Assembly: GCA_965223585.1 (NCBI GenBank) | Contig: CBDCWW010000014.1 | Location: 62,001 to 126,000, forward strand | DNA length: 64,000 nt | Origin: CBDCVN01 sp965223585 | Lineage (GTDB): Bacteria > Deinococcota > Deinococci > Deinococcales > Trueperaceae | Reading direction: 5' to 3' | Shown: positions 25,981 to 35,152 of the stretch, piece after piece | Layout of the letters: each line of letters starts with the position of its first letter | How positions within the stretch are numbered: the stretch's first letter is position 1 | Notes under the pieces: model-generated | Told to the model about the DNA's origin: nothing | Seen by the model: only the letters and a program-made list of their open reading frames with translations | Database searches by the model: none | Position numbers and translations under genes: made by a program

Positions 25981-26280
25981 ATTGTTGTAACCCTTTATGA
26001 AGCCTTAATACATCTACTTGCAGTACCCAAAATCAAATCCTGAACAACTATAATAATTCATACTTTAAGAAACCTTGTTAAACCCACTCAAAATCTTCTC
26101 CATAAACCATATTGAGTGTCTCACTCTATGCTAGCACACAGTTTACACAAACCGCAAACACACTAGCAGTCTAAAGTGCATCCCAATTTTAACTAGTTCT
26201 AACGCTTACCTTGACAAGTCAAATAACAGCAAGTCTCCCTTAACAAGGGGGATTTAGGGGATTTACCCCACGAAACCATC
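25981..26280. other. Intergenic region upstream of the TIR gene, with a GGGGGATTTAGGGG repeat
   Basis: 300 bp without a gene; it should hold the TIR operon promoter (minus strand; AAAGGG lies just upstream of the TIR ATG). At 26234-26264 is CTCCCTTAACAAGGGGGATTTAGGGG, split here as CTCCCTTAAC / AAGGGGGATTTAGGGG, a short palindrome-based repeat of a type found dispersed in many bacterial genomes. Confidence 0.5.
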
Positions 26281-26964
26281 TTATTTTAAAAACTTTCTTG
26301 CAAGTTCTATACCATTATAGTCTATTGAATGAGCAAGGTTAGGCAAAATATGAGACTCTACCACTATTCCTTTTTCCCTAATTTTCTCTGCAGCCAATTT
26401 GGTAGCTTTCGCTGGAACCACTTCATCATTTTGGCCATGTATTAAGCAAAATTTGGTGTTAGTTTTATGCAGCTCGTCAGCGACTAGTGTGCCACTATAG
26501 CCTATAACTGTTCTACACTTTAACTCTCTGGCCAATGTAGAATGTAATGCGACCATCGTCCCCTGCGAAAAGCCTATCAATATCAGATTTTCATGCGATA
26601 AACCACTTTTAAGCAATACATCATCAATAAATTCCTTTAGAATATCAGAGGCTCTATTGAGTCCTGCAAGCATCTTTGCAGCATCTCTAGAGAAAAAGTC
26701 ACTCCCTAAATCTATACCCTTAAGGCTAAACCATTGGTAACTATCAGTATAGAAACCCTCCATTCCAAACGGAATCATGTCATATTTTTCTGGAGCATCT
26801 ACAGAGATAAACCATGTGTTGGGCAATGCATCCATAAATTCGGGTGCTAGCGATATCAAGTCGCTACTATTGCTTCCCACACCATGCAGGAATATCGCTA
26901 GATTAGTAGGGTTATTTTTATTACCGACTTCTTTATAATTTAACATCTCATCATAATTCACCAC
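26281..26964 (-). CDS. Alpha/beta-hydrolase, phospholipase/carboxylesterase type
   Basis: 227 residues, typical for this esterase family. The nucleophile elbow is ILIGFSQGTMVALH (G-x-S-x-G), the oxyanion segment LAIFLHGVGSNSSD, the acid in CLIHGQNDEVVPA and the histidine in LPNLAHSID. It is likely a cytoplasmic carboxylesterase with a short-chain or lysophospholipid substrate. An IS1634-like element was inserted 20 bp upstream of the start codon, so its native promoter has probably been cut off. Confidence 0.85.
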   Translation of the reverse strand: MVNYDEMLNYKEVGNKNNPTNLAIFLHGVGSNSSDLISLAPEFMDALPNTWFISVDAPEKYDMIPFGMEGFYTDSYQWFSLKGIDLGSDFFSRDAAKMLAGLNRASDILKEFIDDVLLKSGLSHENLILIGFSQGTMVALHSTLARELKCRTVIGYSGTLVADELHKTNTKFCLIHGQNDEVVPAKATKLAAEKIREKGIVVESHILPNLAHSIDYNGIELARKFLK

Positions 26965-26988
26965 ATTTCACAGGGTTTCAACGGTGAT

Positions 26989-28699
26989 CCGACATTCGGA
27001 CCCCCCTTTTAACAATTTTTGAAATAAATTTGAAAATAACTAGGGCCAAGCAAGGCTAGAAGTGATTTTAATTCACTTTTAAGATTCATAGTTAATACCT
27101 CAACTTCATCAGTAACGATAAACAAAAGGTGTACATCTATAAAAAGCTCAAATACCCATTTGGCAGTAGGTCTATAGGTGGGTTTACCTTTCTGATTAGG
27201 CAAACTTTGATTATGCCTAGAAAGGACTAATCTGATTCGATGTTCCAAAGCTGAGTAAACTAATAAACAGCAAGTCATCACCATCAGTAAGGCCATTATC
27301 CTTTCCTCTTTCTTAAGGTACAATGTCGAGGCTAAAAACATTGGATCCTTGAGAAATCTAAATCCTTTTTCAACCTTCACCTGTCCTTTATAGGTACTTA
27401 ATACCTCCACATCACTCAACACCTCACTATCCAGTTCATTCGTTGCTATGATAAATACTGCCTCTCCCTTTTTTGCTTTATTACCTTTGCCTATATCAGC
27501 AACTATTGCTCCACTTATCTGATATGTGTATCCTGTTGGTTTGGAATCTTTTGCTGGACGACCTGCTTTTGCATAGTGCTCTTTCTTTATTACCTTGCCA
27601 TTGTGCATTTCCAACACTTTCAAGCTATTCTTGAAGTCTTCCATTGCTACTTTTGCATCTGCCTCGCAATGAAAACTTTGTTTGCCTAGCTTCTTAAATG
27701 CCTTCTCTTCTTCCTGACTTATCTTCAGCAATTCCCTCTCTGCCCTCTTGTCCCTACTTTTCTTTGACACTTCCGAATATATTATCAGCCATCTTTGTTC
27801 TACACCTCCATACTCACTTACTACACTACTATATTTATATCCCTTCACCAATGGTTTCATCTTGCTTAGGTCTACTTCTGCTATTCGCTCCCTTGCCTCC
27901 TTCAATATTGCTGGTACTCGCATTATCCATTTCAAACCTGCTTCTTGATGTGCTTCCAGACTATCCTTAGTGTATCCTGCACTGTCTTTCACCAATATAC
28001 TTATGCCAACTGCTTCTAATTGCTTTATATGTCTGCTTATAGTCTCTTTTAGCACTATCTTATCATTGGCATTTCCACTTAGTGGCAACATGGCTAGTGG
28101 TAAATTTGCTTCATGCTCAATTATCAACTCTAAACCTATTTGATTTAATTCTGGTCTGTTATCTCGACTGTAACCCTTGGTAATCTTCACTACTTGTGTA
28201 TCTGTGTCTATTTCACTCTTACTGTTGTAATCCCCATCTGTATGGAAGCTAGTTGTGTCCTCATGTCCTATTTTGGGGTTAAGCCCTAAGTGCTTGACTG
28301 CTTGACCTGATATCAAACTATACAGCTCTGTCACTCCATATCTATATAACTTCTCTAGAGCTTTGCCTAAGGTGTCCTCATTGAGTTTATTCGCTCTAAT
28401 TCCCTTCCCTATAAGTTCTTCTGTAGGCTTGTTCTCAAAAAAATGTGTTGCTAGATACAATCTTCTATTGGCAAAACCTAATCCATTTAATATCATTGCC
28501 TTCACTGCTTGACCTATTGTTACCTGACGTTGTTCAAAGTCTTGCTTAATCTCTTGATCTATTATCTCAACTATTTTTAACTCATCTATCATTCCTGCTA
28601 CTAAACCTAAATGTTCTATTGTTTTTGTTTCATACTTTTTTTCCATCCCACAATAATAATTTTATTCTAAATTTTCTAGGGAGGGGGTCGGAATATCGG
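26989..28699 (-). mobile_element. IS1634-like insertion sequence, apparently intact
   Basis: Inverted repeats start CCGACATTCGGACCCCC and CCGATATTCCGACCCCC when read inward, and the 5-bp direct repeat GTGAT flanks the element (26984-26988 and 28700-28704). The length of ~1.7 kb and the duplication size are normal for IS1634. It encodes one uninterrupted transposase. Confidence 0.85.
27009..28646 (-). CDS. IS1634-family transposase
   Basis: 545 residues with the family's N-terminal domain (TIEHLGLVAGMIDELKIVEI, VTIGQAVKAMILNGLGFANR), then GHEDTTSFHTDGDY for the first catalytic acidic cluster, ISILVKDSAGYTKDSLEA, and the C-terminal STYKGQVKVEKGFRFLKDP, which resembles the Y-x-x-R/K-E region. 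ATG start at the end of a short leader inside the element. No frameshift; likely functional. Confidence 0.9.
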   Translation of the reverse strand: MEKKYETKTIEHLGLVAGMIDELKIVEIIDQEIKQDFEQRQVTIGQAVKAMILNGLGFANRRLYLATHFFENKPTEELIGKGIRANKLNEDTLGKALEKLYRYGVTELYSLISGQAVKHLGLNPKIGHEDTTSFHTDGDYNSKSEIDTDTQVVKITKGYSRDNRPELNQIGLELIIEHEANLPLAMLPLSGNANDKIVLKETISRHIKQLEAVGISILVKDSAGYTKDSLEAHQEAGLKWIMRVPAILKEARERIAEVDLSKMKPLVKGYKYSSVVSEYGGVEQRWLIIYSEVSKKSRDKRAERELLKISQEEEKAFKKLGKQSFHCEADAKVAMEDFKNSLKVLEMHNGKVIKKEHYAKAGRPAKDSKPTGYTYQISGAIVADIGKGNKAKKGEAVFIIATNELDSEVLSDVEVLSTYKGQVKVEKGFRFLKDPMFLASTLYLKKEERIMALLMVMTCCLLVYSALEHRIRLVLSRHNQSLPNQKGKPTYRPTAKWVFELFIDVHLLFIVTDEVEVLTMNLKSELKSLLALLGPSYFQIYFKNC

Positions 28700-28794
28700 G
28701 TGATGTAAATACTCGAGATTTCTGCTAAACTTTTCAACTGATGAATGGCTAAACTAATAAGGAGTATTTTTGGGGATTAATCATCACCCAAATA

Positions 28795-29001
28795 TTGTCT
28801 AAATTGGCAGAAAATGTGGTATTGTGGGCTTTAGAAAGTATGTACCTATTCTTCTACCAAGTACCACCTAAATTGATTGGGTTACTGGCAACTTACAAAT
28901 GCCAAGCATCCGAAAAAAAAGATGATAGGCTCGGACTTGCTGCCTGTCTAAAAGCATTGCGAAAGGATGATGTGCTTGCAACACTTTCCTTACATCACTG
29001 A
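28795..29001 (+). CDS. Unassigned short reading frame, possible N-terminal part of the next gene
   Basis: 68 residues from a TTG, open without a better start back to 28753. It has a hydrophobic segment (NVVLWALESMYLFF, then LIGLLATYK) and a charged tail. It overlaps the next gene by 35 bp in another frame. Because both look membrane-linked and neither has a strong start, they may be one gene broken by a frameshift between about 28951 and 29001, or two overlapping genes. Confidence 0.35.
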   Translation: MSKLAENVVLWALESMYLFFYQVPPKLIGLLATYKCQASEKKDDRLGLAACLKALRKDDVLATLSLHH

Positions 29002-29830
29002 CTACGTCAATGAAATCTTTACCCGCGAGAAAACACGCTTAGACTACATTTTTCTTCGACCAGTACTTATTGTTCTGTACTTCTTTCTTCGCATTGTCTT
29101 AGTCCCTCTAAAATTTCTGTTTCACCGCAAGGTTTGGGGTTTTGAAAAAAAACTCATTGATGGTGTTATAGCCTTTGGTATAAAGTATTTTGCTGCTCAC
29201 GACGCACTCAACTTACTTATTCGCCATGTACAAATCGAGCCACTACTCTATCGCTACATACTTTCAGGAACCCCTGAGCGAAGAGATGGAACAGGTGAGA
29301 AACTTAAAGGTATTGATGGAGATTTTAGTGTCAATTCAATTCAAGATGTTGTTGCACACGGTCTTACTATCTGTCATGACGATCTCTCCTACGAAGTTAT
29401 GGAGCGTTTTGACAAAGATGCTTTTTTGGAGAACATCGAATTCTACCGCAGTAGCCGACCTGAGGACATTGAGCAATTTGGGAATAAGGTGTTGGAACAG
29501 AATCGCAAGCATTCCTTGCAGATCTTTGGATGCACTAACGTGGTCATCTTTATTGTTGTCACCATTACCCTATTTGGTGACATCCACACTCTAGTTCGTG
29601 CACTCAATTCCTTCGATTCTGACTCCTTGCTGCTATGGTGCTTAAAAAATGTTTGTGCTGAGGATAAGCAGGCAATGATTGATCTTGATTTTTATTTACA
29701 GTCAAGCAGCAACCGCAGCCACTACAACAACAGTCCATTCTTATCTGACCCAAATCAATACCTGTATCACCATATTGCCTTTGACGAGTTCGCTTACAAA
29801 TTATTGCGAAAAAATCCAGAGGCATCGTAA
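28967..29830 (+). CDS. Membrane-associated protein of unknown function
   Basis: 287 residues. A strongly hydrophobic segment (IFLRPVLIVLYFFLRIVLVPLKFLF) lies near residue 30-55 and another in NVVIFIVVTITLFGDIH; the middle is soluble, and CLKNVCAEDKQAMIDLDFYL and HHIAFDEFAYKLL are distinctive. I do not recognise the family. It ends 24 bp before a KAS III-like gene that is itself coupled to a flavin monooxygenase, suggesting a role in the same lipid or secondary-metabolite pathway, perhaps at the membrane. Confidence 0.6.
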   Translation: MMCLQHFPYITDYVNEIFTREKTRLDYIFLRPVLIVLYFFLRIVLVPLKFLFHRKVWGFEKKLIDGVIAFGIKYFAAHDALNLLIRHVQIEPLLYRYILSGTPERRDGTGEKLKGIDGDFSVNSIQDVVAHGLTICHDDLSYEVMERFDKDAFLENIEFYRSSRPEDIEQFGNKVLEQNRKHSLQIFGCTNVVIFIVVTITLFGDIHTLVRALNSFDSDSLLLWCLKNVCAEDKQAMIDLDFYLQSSSNRSHYNNSPFLSDPNQYLYHHIAFDEFAYKLLRKNPEAS

Positions 29831-29854
29831 CAAACTACTATAAACGAGGTTAAG

Positions 29855-30943
29855 ATGACCGATTGTTATATCACAAGCACGGGCTCGTACCTGCCCGGTG
29901 ATCCTATTGACAATAAAAGTATTGCTCAGTATTTGGGAAAGCTAATAGGGGAATCACAAATTAAACGGAAGATCCTTGCCTTCAATGGCATCCGCAGTAG
30001 GCATTATGCTCTCGACAAAAACCAGAATGCAACGCACTCTACCTACGAGCTTGCAGCTGAGGCGGTCAAAGATTGCTTACCGCACACTCAAAATACACTT
30101 GCTGTCAACTATCTATCTGCTGGCTCAACCCACACACCACTCCTTGCACCGGGGCTTTCTTCGCTTTTACATGACGAATTGAGCAAACAAGATATTGTGG
30201 CTCATTCACTCGAGATCAATTCTAATTCAGGTATTTGCTCTTCAGGAGCGCAAGCCTTTGTCAATGCCAGCCGTGCCGTAAAATCTGGGGATGCTAACAT
30301 AGCAATCTGCGTTGGGGTTGAGCAACCTTCTGTAGGCCTTAAATCAAAAGCCTTTCGACCCACTTATGACCTCCCTACCATCTTTAAGAATGTCAGAAAA
30401 TCCAAGTGGTTTATGTCAACTTTCCTCCGTTTTATGTTATCAGATGGGGCAGGGGCTTTCCTACTCGAGCAACAACCAAGCCAACAAAGTCTTTCATTAA
30501 AAGTGGATTGGACCTATTCGCGTTCGTTTGCCAATGAAGCACCACTCTGCATGCAACTGCCAAGCAAACCACCGCTCGTGTTGCGCCAAGATGTCAACAT
30601 CCTGTCAAAGTATATGGTACCGCTATCAAAGCGGGTACTTAAAGATGCGCTTAGTAAGAATGGAGAAATGCTTGATAATTACACTGTGGTTTTACCTCAT
30701 ATGTCCTCGTATTACTTTGAGCCTTCTGTTAAGAACACTATTGCTAAACTTTCATCAAAGCAAAGTGTGCCCTATTGGACAAACCTCCGGACAGCAGGTA
30801 ATACAGGTGCAGCCAGTATTTATATAATGCTAGATGAATACTTAAAAACCCAAGCAGTAAAAGCAGGTGACCGCATGTTGCTCTTTGTACCTGAGTCAGG
30901 TCAATTCAACTACGTCATCATAAGCCTTACGGTGATTGGATGA
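29855..30943 (+). CDS. Beta-ketoacyl-ACP synthase III-like enzyme
   Basis: 362-residue thiolase-fold condensing enzyme. The catalytic triad is present: cysteine 128 in NSGICSSGAQAFV, histidine in VVLPHMSSYYF and asparagine in RTAGNTGAASIY. Unlike housekeeping FabH it lies outside a fab cluster and between an unknown membrane protein and a flavin monooxygenase, whose ATG overlaps its TGA. It probably condenses acyl-thioesters in a specialised pathway; the substrate cannot be told. RBS ACGAGG precedes the ATG. Confidence 0.8.
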   Translation: MTDCYITSTGSYLPGDPIDNKSIAQYLGKLIGESQIKRKILAFNGIRSRHYALDKNQNATHSTYELAAEAVKDCLPHTQNTLAVNYLSAGSTHTPLLAPGLSSLLHDELSKQDIVAHSLEINSNSGICSSGAQAFVNASRAVKSGDANIAICVGVEQPSVGLKSKAFRPTYDLPTIFKNVRKSKWFMSTFLRFMLSDGAGAFLLEQQPSQQSLSLKVDWTYSRSFANEAPLCMQLPSKPPLVLRQDVNILSKYMVPLSKRVLKDALSKNGEMLDNYTVVLPHMSSYYFEPSVKNTIAKLSSKQSVPYWTNLRTAGNTGAASIYIMLDEYLKTQAVKAGDRMLLFVPESGQFNYVIISLTVIG

Positions 30944-32511
30944 ATATTGCTGTTGTAGGGGCCGGTAGTAGTGGATTGGTTACATTAAAATACCTACTCG
31001 ACACCTATCCTGCTTCGGATGTAGTCTGTTTTGAGAAAAGCCACTCTGTTCGTGGCTGTTGGGGTGATCAGCGAGCAGATTTTGTTTCCACCTCGACCAA
31101 ATACACCACTCAGTTTTCCTGTTTCCGCAAGTGGCAGCCAGATGTAACATCTGAACAGGACTTTGAAGAATTTTATCGTGGCTCTGAATTTGGTAATTAT
31201 TTGGAAGCATTTGCAGAACACTTCGAACTCAAGGAGCACATTCGCTTTGGTATCACATTGCAACGACTCGAGCAAATTGAAGATAAATGGAACCTCCTGC
31301 TCTTAGAAAATGGGGAAGAAAACAGGCAGGCGTTCGATGCCGTGTTTCTATGCACAGGGCTTGTGAATAAAAAAATCCCTCTAGAGTCTACCCATATTCC
31401 CATTGCGGAAAACCCTGAAACAATCCGTAATGCAACAATTGTTGTGGTCGGCGGAGGCGAGTCCGCCACCGATATTGCCAATCACCTAGCAAAACCAGAG
31501 CACAACAATATGGTTTTTCTTTCCCTGCGTTCTGGAGTTCGAGTCAGCCCACGCTACCACCCTATACGAGGCGTGCCTTCAGACTTTTTACGCAATAGAC
31601 TTTTGCTTTCTTTTAATAAGAAAATGCGTAATTGGGTAGGAGAACACTTTGTGACCTTTCGAATCCGCTTTAATCAGCTCCTAGCCAAATTATTTCCACA
31701 TCAGCATGCCAATCATGATCCTGACGATCAGATGCAGACACTGAGAAGAGAATGGGATCTTAAACTCAAAGCTCGAGCCAAAGGCGGGCTTTTCAACGTC
31801 TTCCACAACAAAAGTGATGATTTTCTAGATGCTGTAGCAAAGAAACGTCTGGCAATCATAGGCCCGCCAACAGATAAACAGTGGGATGAGTATTTCAACT
31901 TTGATAAGTCAACGACGCACCGTATTTCACCCGATGTGTTGGTGCCATCTACTGGTTATCACTCCCAATTATCAGATTTATCCTGTGGCACAATCCACTT
32001 AAAAGATTTCTACCAAGGCTGTGTTCATGTTGGCAAGAACAAGCTGTTTCTTATTGGCTTTGCTCGACCCATTATCGGCAACATCCCATCAATCAGTGAA
32101 ATGCAAGCACGGTATGCCATTGGTGTGCTCTCTGGAAAATATAGCCTTCCAACTGATTTACAAGCAAAACAAGATGAAGCTTGGCATTCACTGTGCAAGG
32201 AGTACAGCTCGATTGACACAAACAACGTCTATCCTGTAGAACAATTCCCTTATTGTGATGTTTTAGCAAAAGAGATGGGCGTTATGCCATCACTAGCAAA
32301 TATTCGGTCCCTTACAACGTGGTTAAAAATCATGCTCGTCCCTGCGAGTACTACCCACTATGTAGATGAGTACTTTGATAGGCAGATGCTCGAGCGACAA
32401 AAGGTCTATACCCCTTCTGTTCTAGTCGCACTAATGTTCCTTGTTCGTTTTCTGGAATTTCCTTGGCAATGCCTAAAACGTGTTACAGGTAAAACTTTAG
32501 GTGCAAGGTGA
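30940..32511 (+). CDS. Flavin-dependent monooxygenase (FMO-like)
   Basis: 523 residues. The FAD-binding Rossmann motif is at the N-terminus (IAVVGAGSSGLVTLKYL) and a second dinucleotide motif, for NADPH, follows at about 170 (IVVVGGGESATDIANHLA), as in class B flavin monooxygenases; FVSTSTKYTTQFSCF is a family-like segment and DVLVPSTGYHSQL the late ATG/TGY motif. Start overlaps the stop of the KAS III-like gene (ATGA). It may oxidise or Baeyer-Villiger-convert the KAS product; that is inference. Three CTCGAG copies indicate resident DNA. Confidence 0.8.
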   Translation: MNIAVVGAGSSGLVTLKYLLDTYPASDVVCFEKSHSVRGCWGDQRADFVSTSTKYTTQFSCFRKWQPDVTSEQDFEEFYRGSEFGNYLEAFAEHFELKEHIRFGITLQRLEQIEDKWNLLLLENGEENRQAFDAVFLCTGLVNKKIPLESTHIPIAENPETIRNATIVVVGGGESATDIANHLAKPEHNNMVFLSLRSGVRVSPRYHPIRGVPSDFLRNRLLLSFNKKMRNWVGEHFVTFRIRFNQLLAKLFPHQHANHDPDDQMQTLRREWDLKLKARAKGGLFNVFHNKSDDFLDAVAKKRLAIIGPPTDKQWDEYFNFDKSTTHRISPDVLVPSTGYHSQLSDLSCGTIHLKDFYQGCVHVGKNKLFLIGFARPIIGNIPSISEMQARYAIGVLSGKYSLPTDLQAKQDEAWHSLCKEYSSIDTNNVYPVEQFPYCDVLAKEMGVMPSLANIRSLTTWLKIMLVPASTTHYVDEYFDRQMLERQKVYTPSVLVALMFLVRFLEFPWQCLKRVTGKTLGAR

Positions 32512-32745
32512 TTAATAGCCCCCAAAAACTTAATGTGGCTACAATTGCTTTATTCAGAAATTTTATCTCCTGTGTTGCAGGAAGTCCATTTACCAAGAGT
32601 TTGATATAAAAATTTAACACCTGTTGGGACAGCAACAACCTTTACCTAGGGGATAAAAATCTTGGACCACAAACTTTATTGTGCATAGACTCTAATGAGA
32701 TTTCGCTGTAATATTGAACATGAATTAAATTAGTTTGGAGAGATT

Positions 32746-33513
32746 GTGACATTTGAAATTAATAGTTTTAGGACTTTTGTAGGAATTTTATTATTATTTA
32801 CAGCTATTTGCTATGGTGAATCCGAAGTTCAGAGCATATGTGAAGACTGGGCAGGGATAACTGATGGCGAATATATCTTCTCAAACAATGTTTGGGGCAA
32901 AGAGGATATCGTTGAAAGTAAACAGTGTTTGCTGACAAGTGGTGAGGAAGGGGAACTCGAGCACGGTTGGCAATGGCAGTGGCCTGAAGAAGAAGAGGCA
33001 AGAATTAAAGCTTACCCTGAAGTAATTTACGGCTACAAACCTTGGAGTCTGAGTTCTTCTACTCCTAATTTACCTGTTAAAATAGCTAATCTTAAAAATC
33101 TAACAGTAGCCTACGAAGTAGATACAGAGGCTACGGGCAATTATAATCTAATGCTCGATTTATGGTTAACAGACAGTGATACACCTAGTCCTAATGGCAT
33201 TGCTCATGAAGTTACAATCTGGCTAGAAAGCTATGGCATTACCCCCAGAGGAGCACTCATAAGTAAAGCATTTATAGGTGGACAATCTTACCTTCGGTAC
33301 TTAAGTTCAGAGAATAATATAAAATACACAGCCTTTGTTAGTGAAGTAGGACAACCTAAAGGTACTTTGGATTTAAAACCTTTTTTAGATTATTTAGTAA
33401 GGCGGGGCTATATTAACAAAAATCGCTATTTAGCCACCGTTGAGCTAGGTAATGAAATAGATAGTGGTGAGGGCACCACTTGGCTACGCAATTTTGAGAT
33501 AACTATCAAGTAA
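32746..33513 (+). CDS. Glycoside hydrolase family 12 (endo-beta-glucanase/xyloglucanase type)
   Basis: A GTG start with GGAG upstream gives a signal peptide (FVGILLLFTAICYGES), so the enzyme is secreted. The mature ~230 residues form the GH12 jelly roll: nucleophile region IAHEVTIWLE, LMLDLWLTDSDTPS before it, and the acid/base glutamate probably in LATVELGNEIDSGEG. It is followed 14 bp later by a GH8 gene, so the two probably form a beta-glucan-degrading operon. Confidence 0.8.
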   Translation: MTFEINSFRTFVGILLLFTAICYGESEVQSICEDWAGITDGEYIFSNNVWGKEDIVESKQCLLTSGEEGELEHGWQWQWPEEEEARIKAYPEVIYGYKPWSLSSSTPNLPVKIANLKNLTVAYEVDTEATGNYNLMLDLWLTDSDTPSPNGIAHEVTIWLESYGITPRGALISKAFIGGQSYLRYLSSENNIKYTAFVSEVGQPKGTLDLKPFLDYLVRRGYINKNRYLATVELGNEIDSGEGTTWLRNFEITIK

Positions 33514-33527
33514 CAAGCCAATCATTT

Positions 33528-34826
33528 ATGTTTCAAAAGAAAAAACAAATTATAGGAAGTATTGTCTTCACCCTACTGGCATTTACCTTGCTGCTTTTTG
33601 GCTACTTACAAATATCAAAGCTAAAAAATCATGAACAAGTGGTCTTGGCATCAGAAGGTCCAAACTATCCTTTCCCTCAGAACTTAAACTATGGCAGAAA
33701 CACAATATTGCCTAACCAATATACTCGTGAACAGATGGATAATGATGTCAGGATGTTCTATGACCATTGGAAAGGTGAATATCTTGTACCTGCTGAGCAA
33801 GATGAGGAGGGTAATGCATTACTGCGTATCGCTTTTGGAAAAACAGGGAGTGACAATTACGATCTAACTGTATCAGAGGGACAAGGTTTTGGAATGATCA
33901 TTGTGGTTATGATGGCTGGTCATGACCCCGATGCCAAAGCAATATTTGATGGACTATGGCGGTTTGTAAAACAACATCCTAGTAATATTGATAAGCGGTT
34001 AATGGCATGGCGAGTCCCAGAACATCAGGGCAGCTCTGCTTTTGATGGCAGTGCTGATATAGCCTACGCTTTACTGTTAGCAGACAGTCAATGGGGAAGT
34101 ACCCAAGAATTTAACTATGCCAGTGAAGCACAAACTATGATAGAAGCAATTTACCAATCAAGCATAGGTCCTCACAGCAAACTTCCTATGCTTGGTGATT
34201 GGGTAGAGGCTGATGGCTCAGAATATAATCAATACACAAACCGCACCTCCGATTTTATGCTCGCAAACTTTCAAGCATTTCTTCAATTTACGCGAAACAA
34301 AAATTGGAAACAAGTTATAAACAAGTCTAGGAAAACAGCAGGAGTTCTACAAAGGAAATACAGCCCCACAGCAGGACTGTTCCCTGACTTTATTGAGCCA
34401 GTATCAGATTCAAATCATGTTCCAAGGCCAGCAGATACTTTGTTCCTAGAAGGAGAAAATGATGGCAATTACTCCTACAATGCTTGTCGTGTTCCACTCA
34501 GACTTGGCATAGATGCATTGCTAAACAAAAATAAGGCCTCAAGAAAAATAGTCAGGAAAGTTTCAAGTTGGGCAGAGCGTTATCATGAGGGGAATCCCCA
34601 TAACATTAGTGCGGGATATACCTTGGATGGTAATCCTTTACCAGAAAGAAACTATTTTTCTACAGCATTTGTTGCACCTTTAGGTGTTGCAGCTATGACT
34701 TTACCCTCTCAGCAAGAATGGCTGAACGGCATTTACGATGCAATAAAGCAAGAGCATCAGAATTATTTTGAGGATACGTTGAATTTATTGTCTTTGTTAG
34801 TGATGACAGGTAACTTCTGGGATTAA
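33528..34826 (+). CDS. Glycoside hydrolase family 8 (endoglucanase/chitosanase type)
   Basis: The N-terminal segment SIVFTLLAFTLLLFGYL is a membrane anchor or signal. The (alpha/alpha)6 GH8 domain carries the general acid in LTVSEGQGFGMIIVVMMAG and the aspartate of the GSADIAYALLLADSQWG motif (usual ASDADLDIAYAL). YNACRVPLRLGID near the end is another family block. It partners the GH12 enzyme upstream; substrate is a beta-1,4-linked glucan or chitosan, not resolvable here. Confidence 0.85.
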   Translation: MFQKKKQIIGSIVFTLLAFTLLLFGYLQISKLKNHEQVVLASEGPNYPFPQNLNYGRNTILPNQYTREQMDNDVRMFYDHWKGEYLVPAEQDEEGNALLRIAFGKTGSDNYDLTVSEGQGFGMIIVVMMAGHDPDAKAIFDGLWRFVKQHPSNIDKRLMAWRVPEHQGSSAFDGSADIAYALLLADSQWGSTQEFNYASEAQTMIEAIYQSSIGPHSKLPMLGDWVEADGSEYNQYTNRTSDFMLANFQAFLQFTRNKNWKQVINKSRKTAGVLQRKYSPTAGLFPDFIEPVSDSNHVPRPADTLFLEGENDGNYSYNACRVPLRLGIDALLNKNKASRKIVRKVSSWAERYHEGNPHNISAGYTLDGNPLPERNYFSTAFVAPLGVAAMTLPSQQEWLNGIYDAIKQEHQNYFEDTLNLLSLLVMTGNFWD

Positions 34827-34912
34827 ACAAAGCAAGCATCGATAAAGTCATCGGCCATAAAAACTTTGCCTTTCCAACTACCACCAAGCTTCCTCAGCTC
34901 ATTTTCTTTAAT
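34823..34912 (-). pseudogene. Remnant of a VapB/Phd-type antitoxin C-terminus
   Basis: Read on the minus strand, a start-less stretch gives ENELRKLGGSWKGKVFMADD followed by a degraded end and stop. The R-K-x-G-S-x-KGK-x-x-(M/I)-A-DDF pattern is the usual C-terminus of small antitoxins of the DUF2281/Phd kind. No DNA-binding N-terminus and no toxin are adjacent. It overlaps the stop of the GH8 gene. Short, so tentative. Confidence 0.4.
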
Positions 34913-34983
34913 CTAAATCTTATTATGATTTAGTTTGGTCTGGCTTACAAGTTGTTTTGTTGTATAATATTTATAAGGTGGTC

Positions 34984-35088
34984 ATGAATAACTTAGTTCA
35001 CAAAGTCCAACTAAAACCCAAAAGGGAACGAGAGCCATTTTTAAACAAAGCTAGTGGAATAGGTAGACTCGCCTATAATTGGGACTAG
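34984..35088 (+). pseudogene. N-terminal fragment of a TnpB (IS200/IS605 OrfB)
   Basis: A 34-codon frame reads HKVQLKPKREREPFLNKASG and IGRLAYNWD, then a stop. The K-x-x-L-x-P-x(5)-x-L-x-K and R-x-x-YNW pattern is the first motif of TnpB proteins. The RuvC and zinc-finger parts are absent; ordinary genes follow. TATAAT (34963-34968) lies just upstream. Confidence 0.6.
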
Positions 35089-35152
35089 GGCAGGGAAAAA
35101 CTATTTGTGAACATGTTCGTGCACAAATATGATGACAACTGAAAGGAAAACT

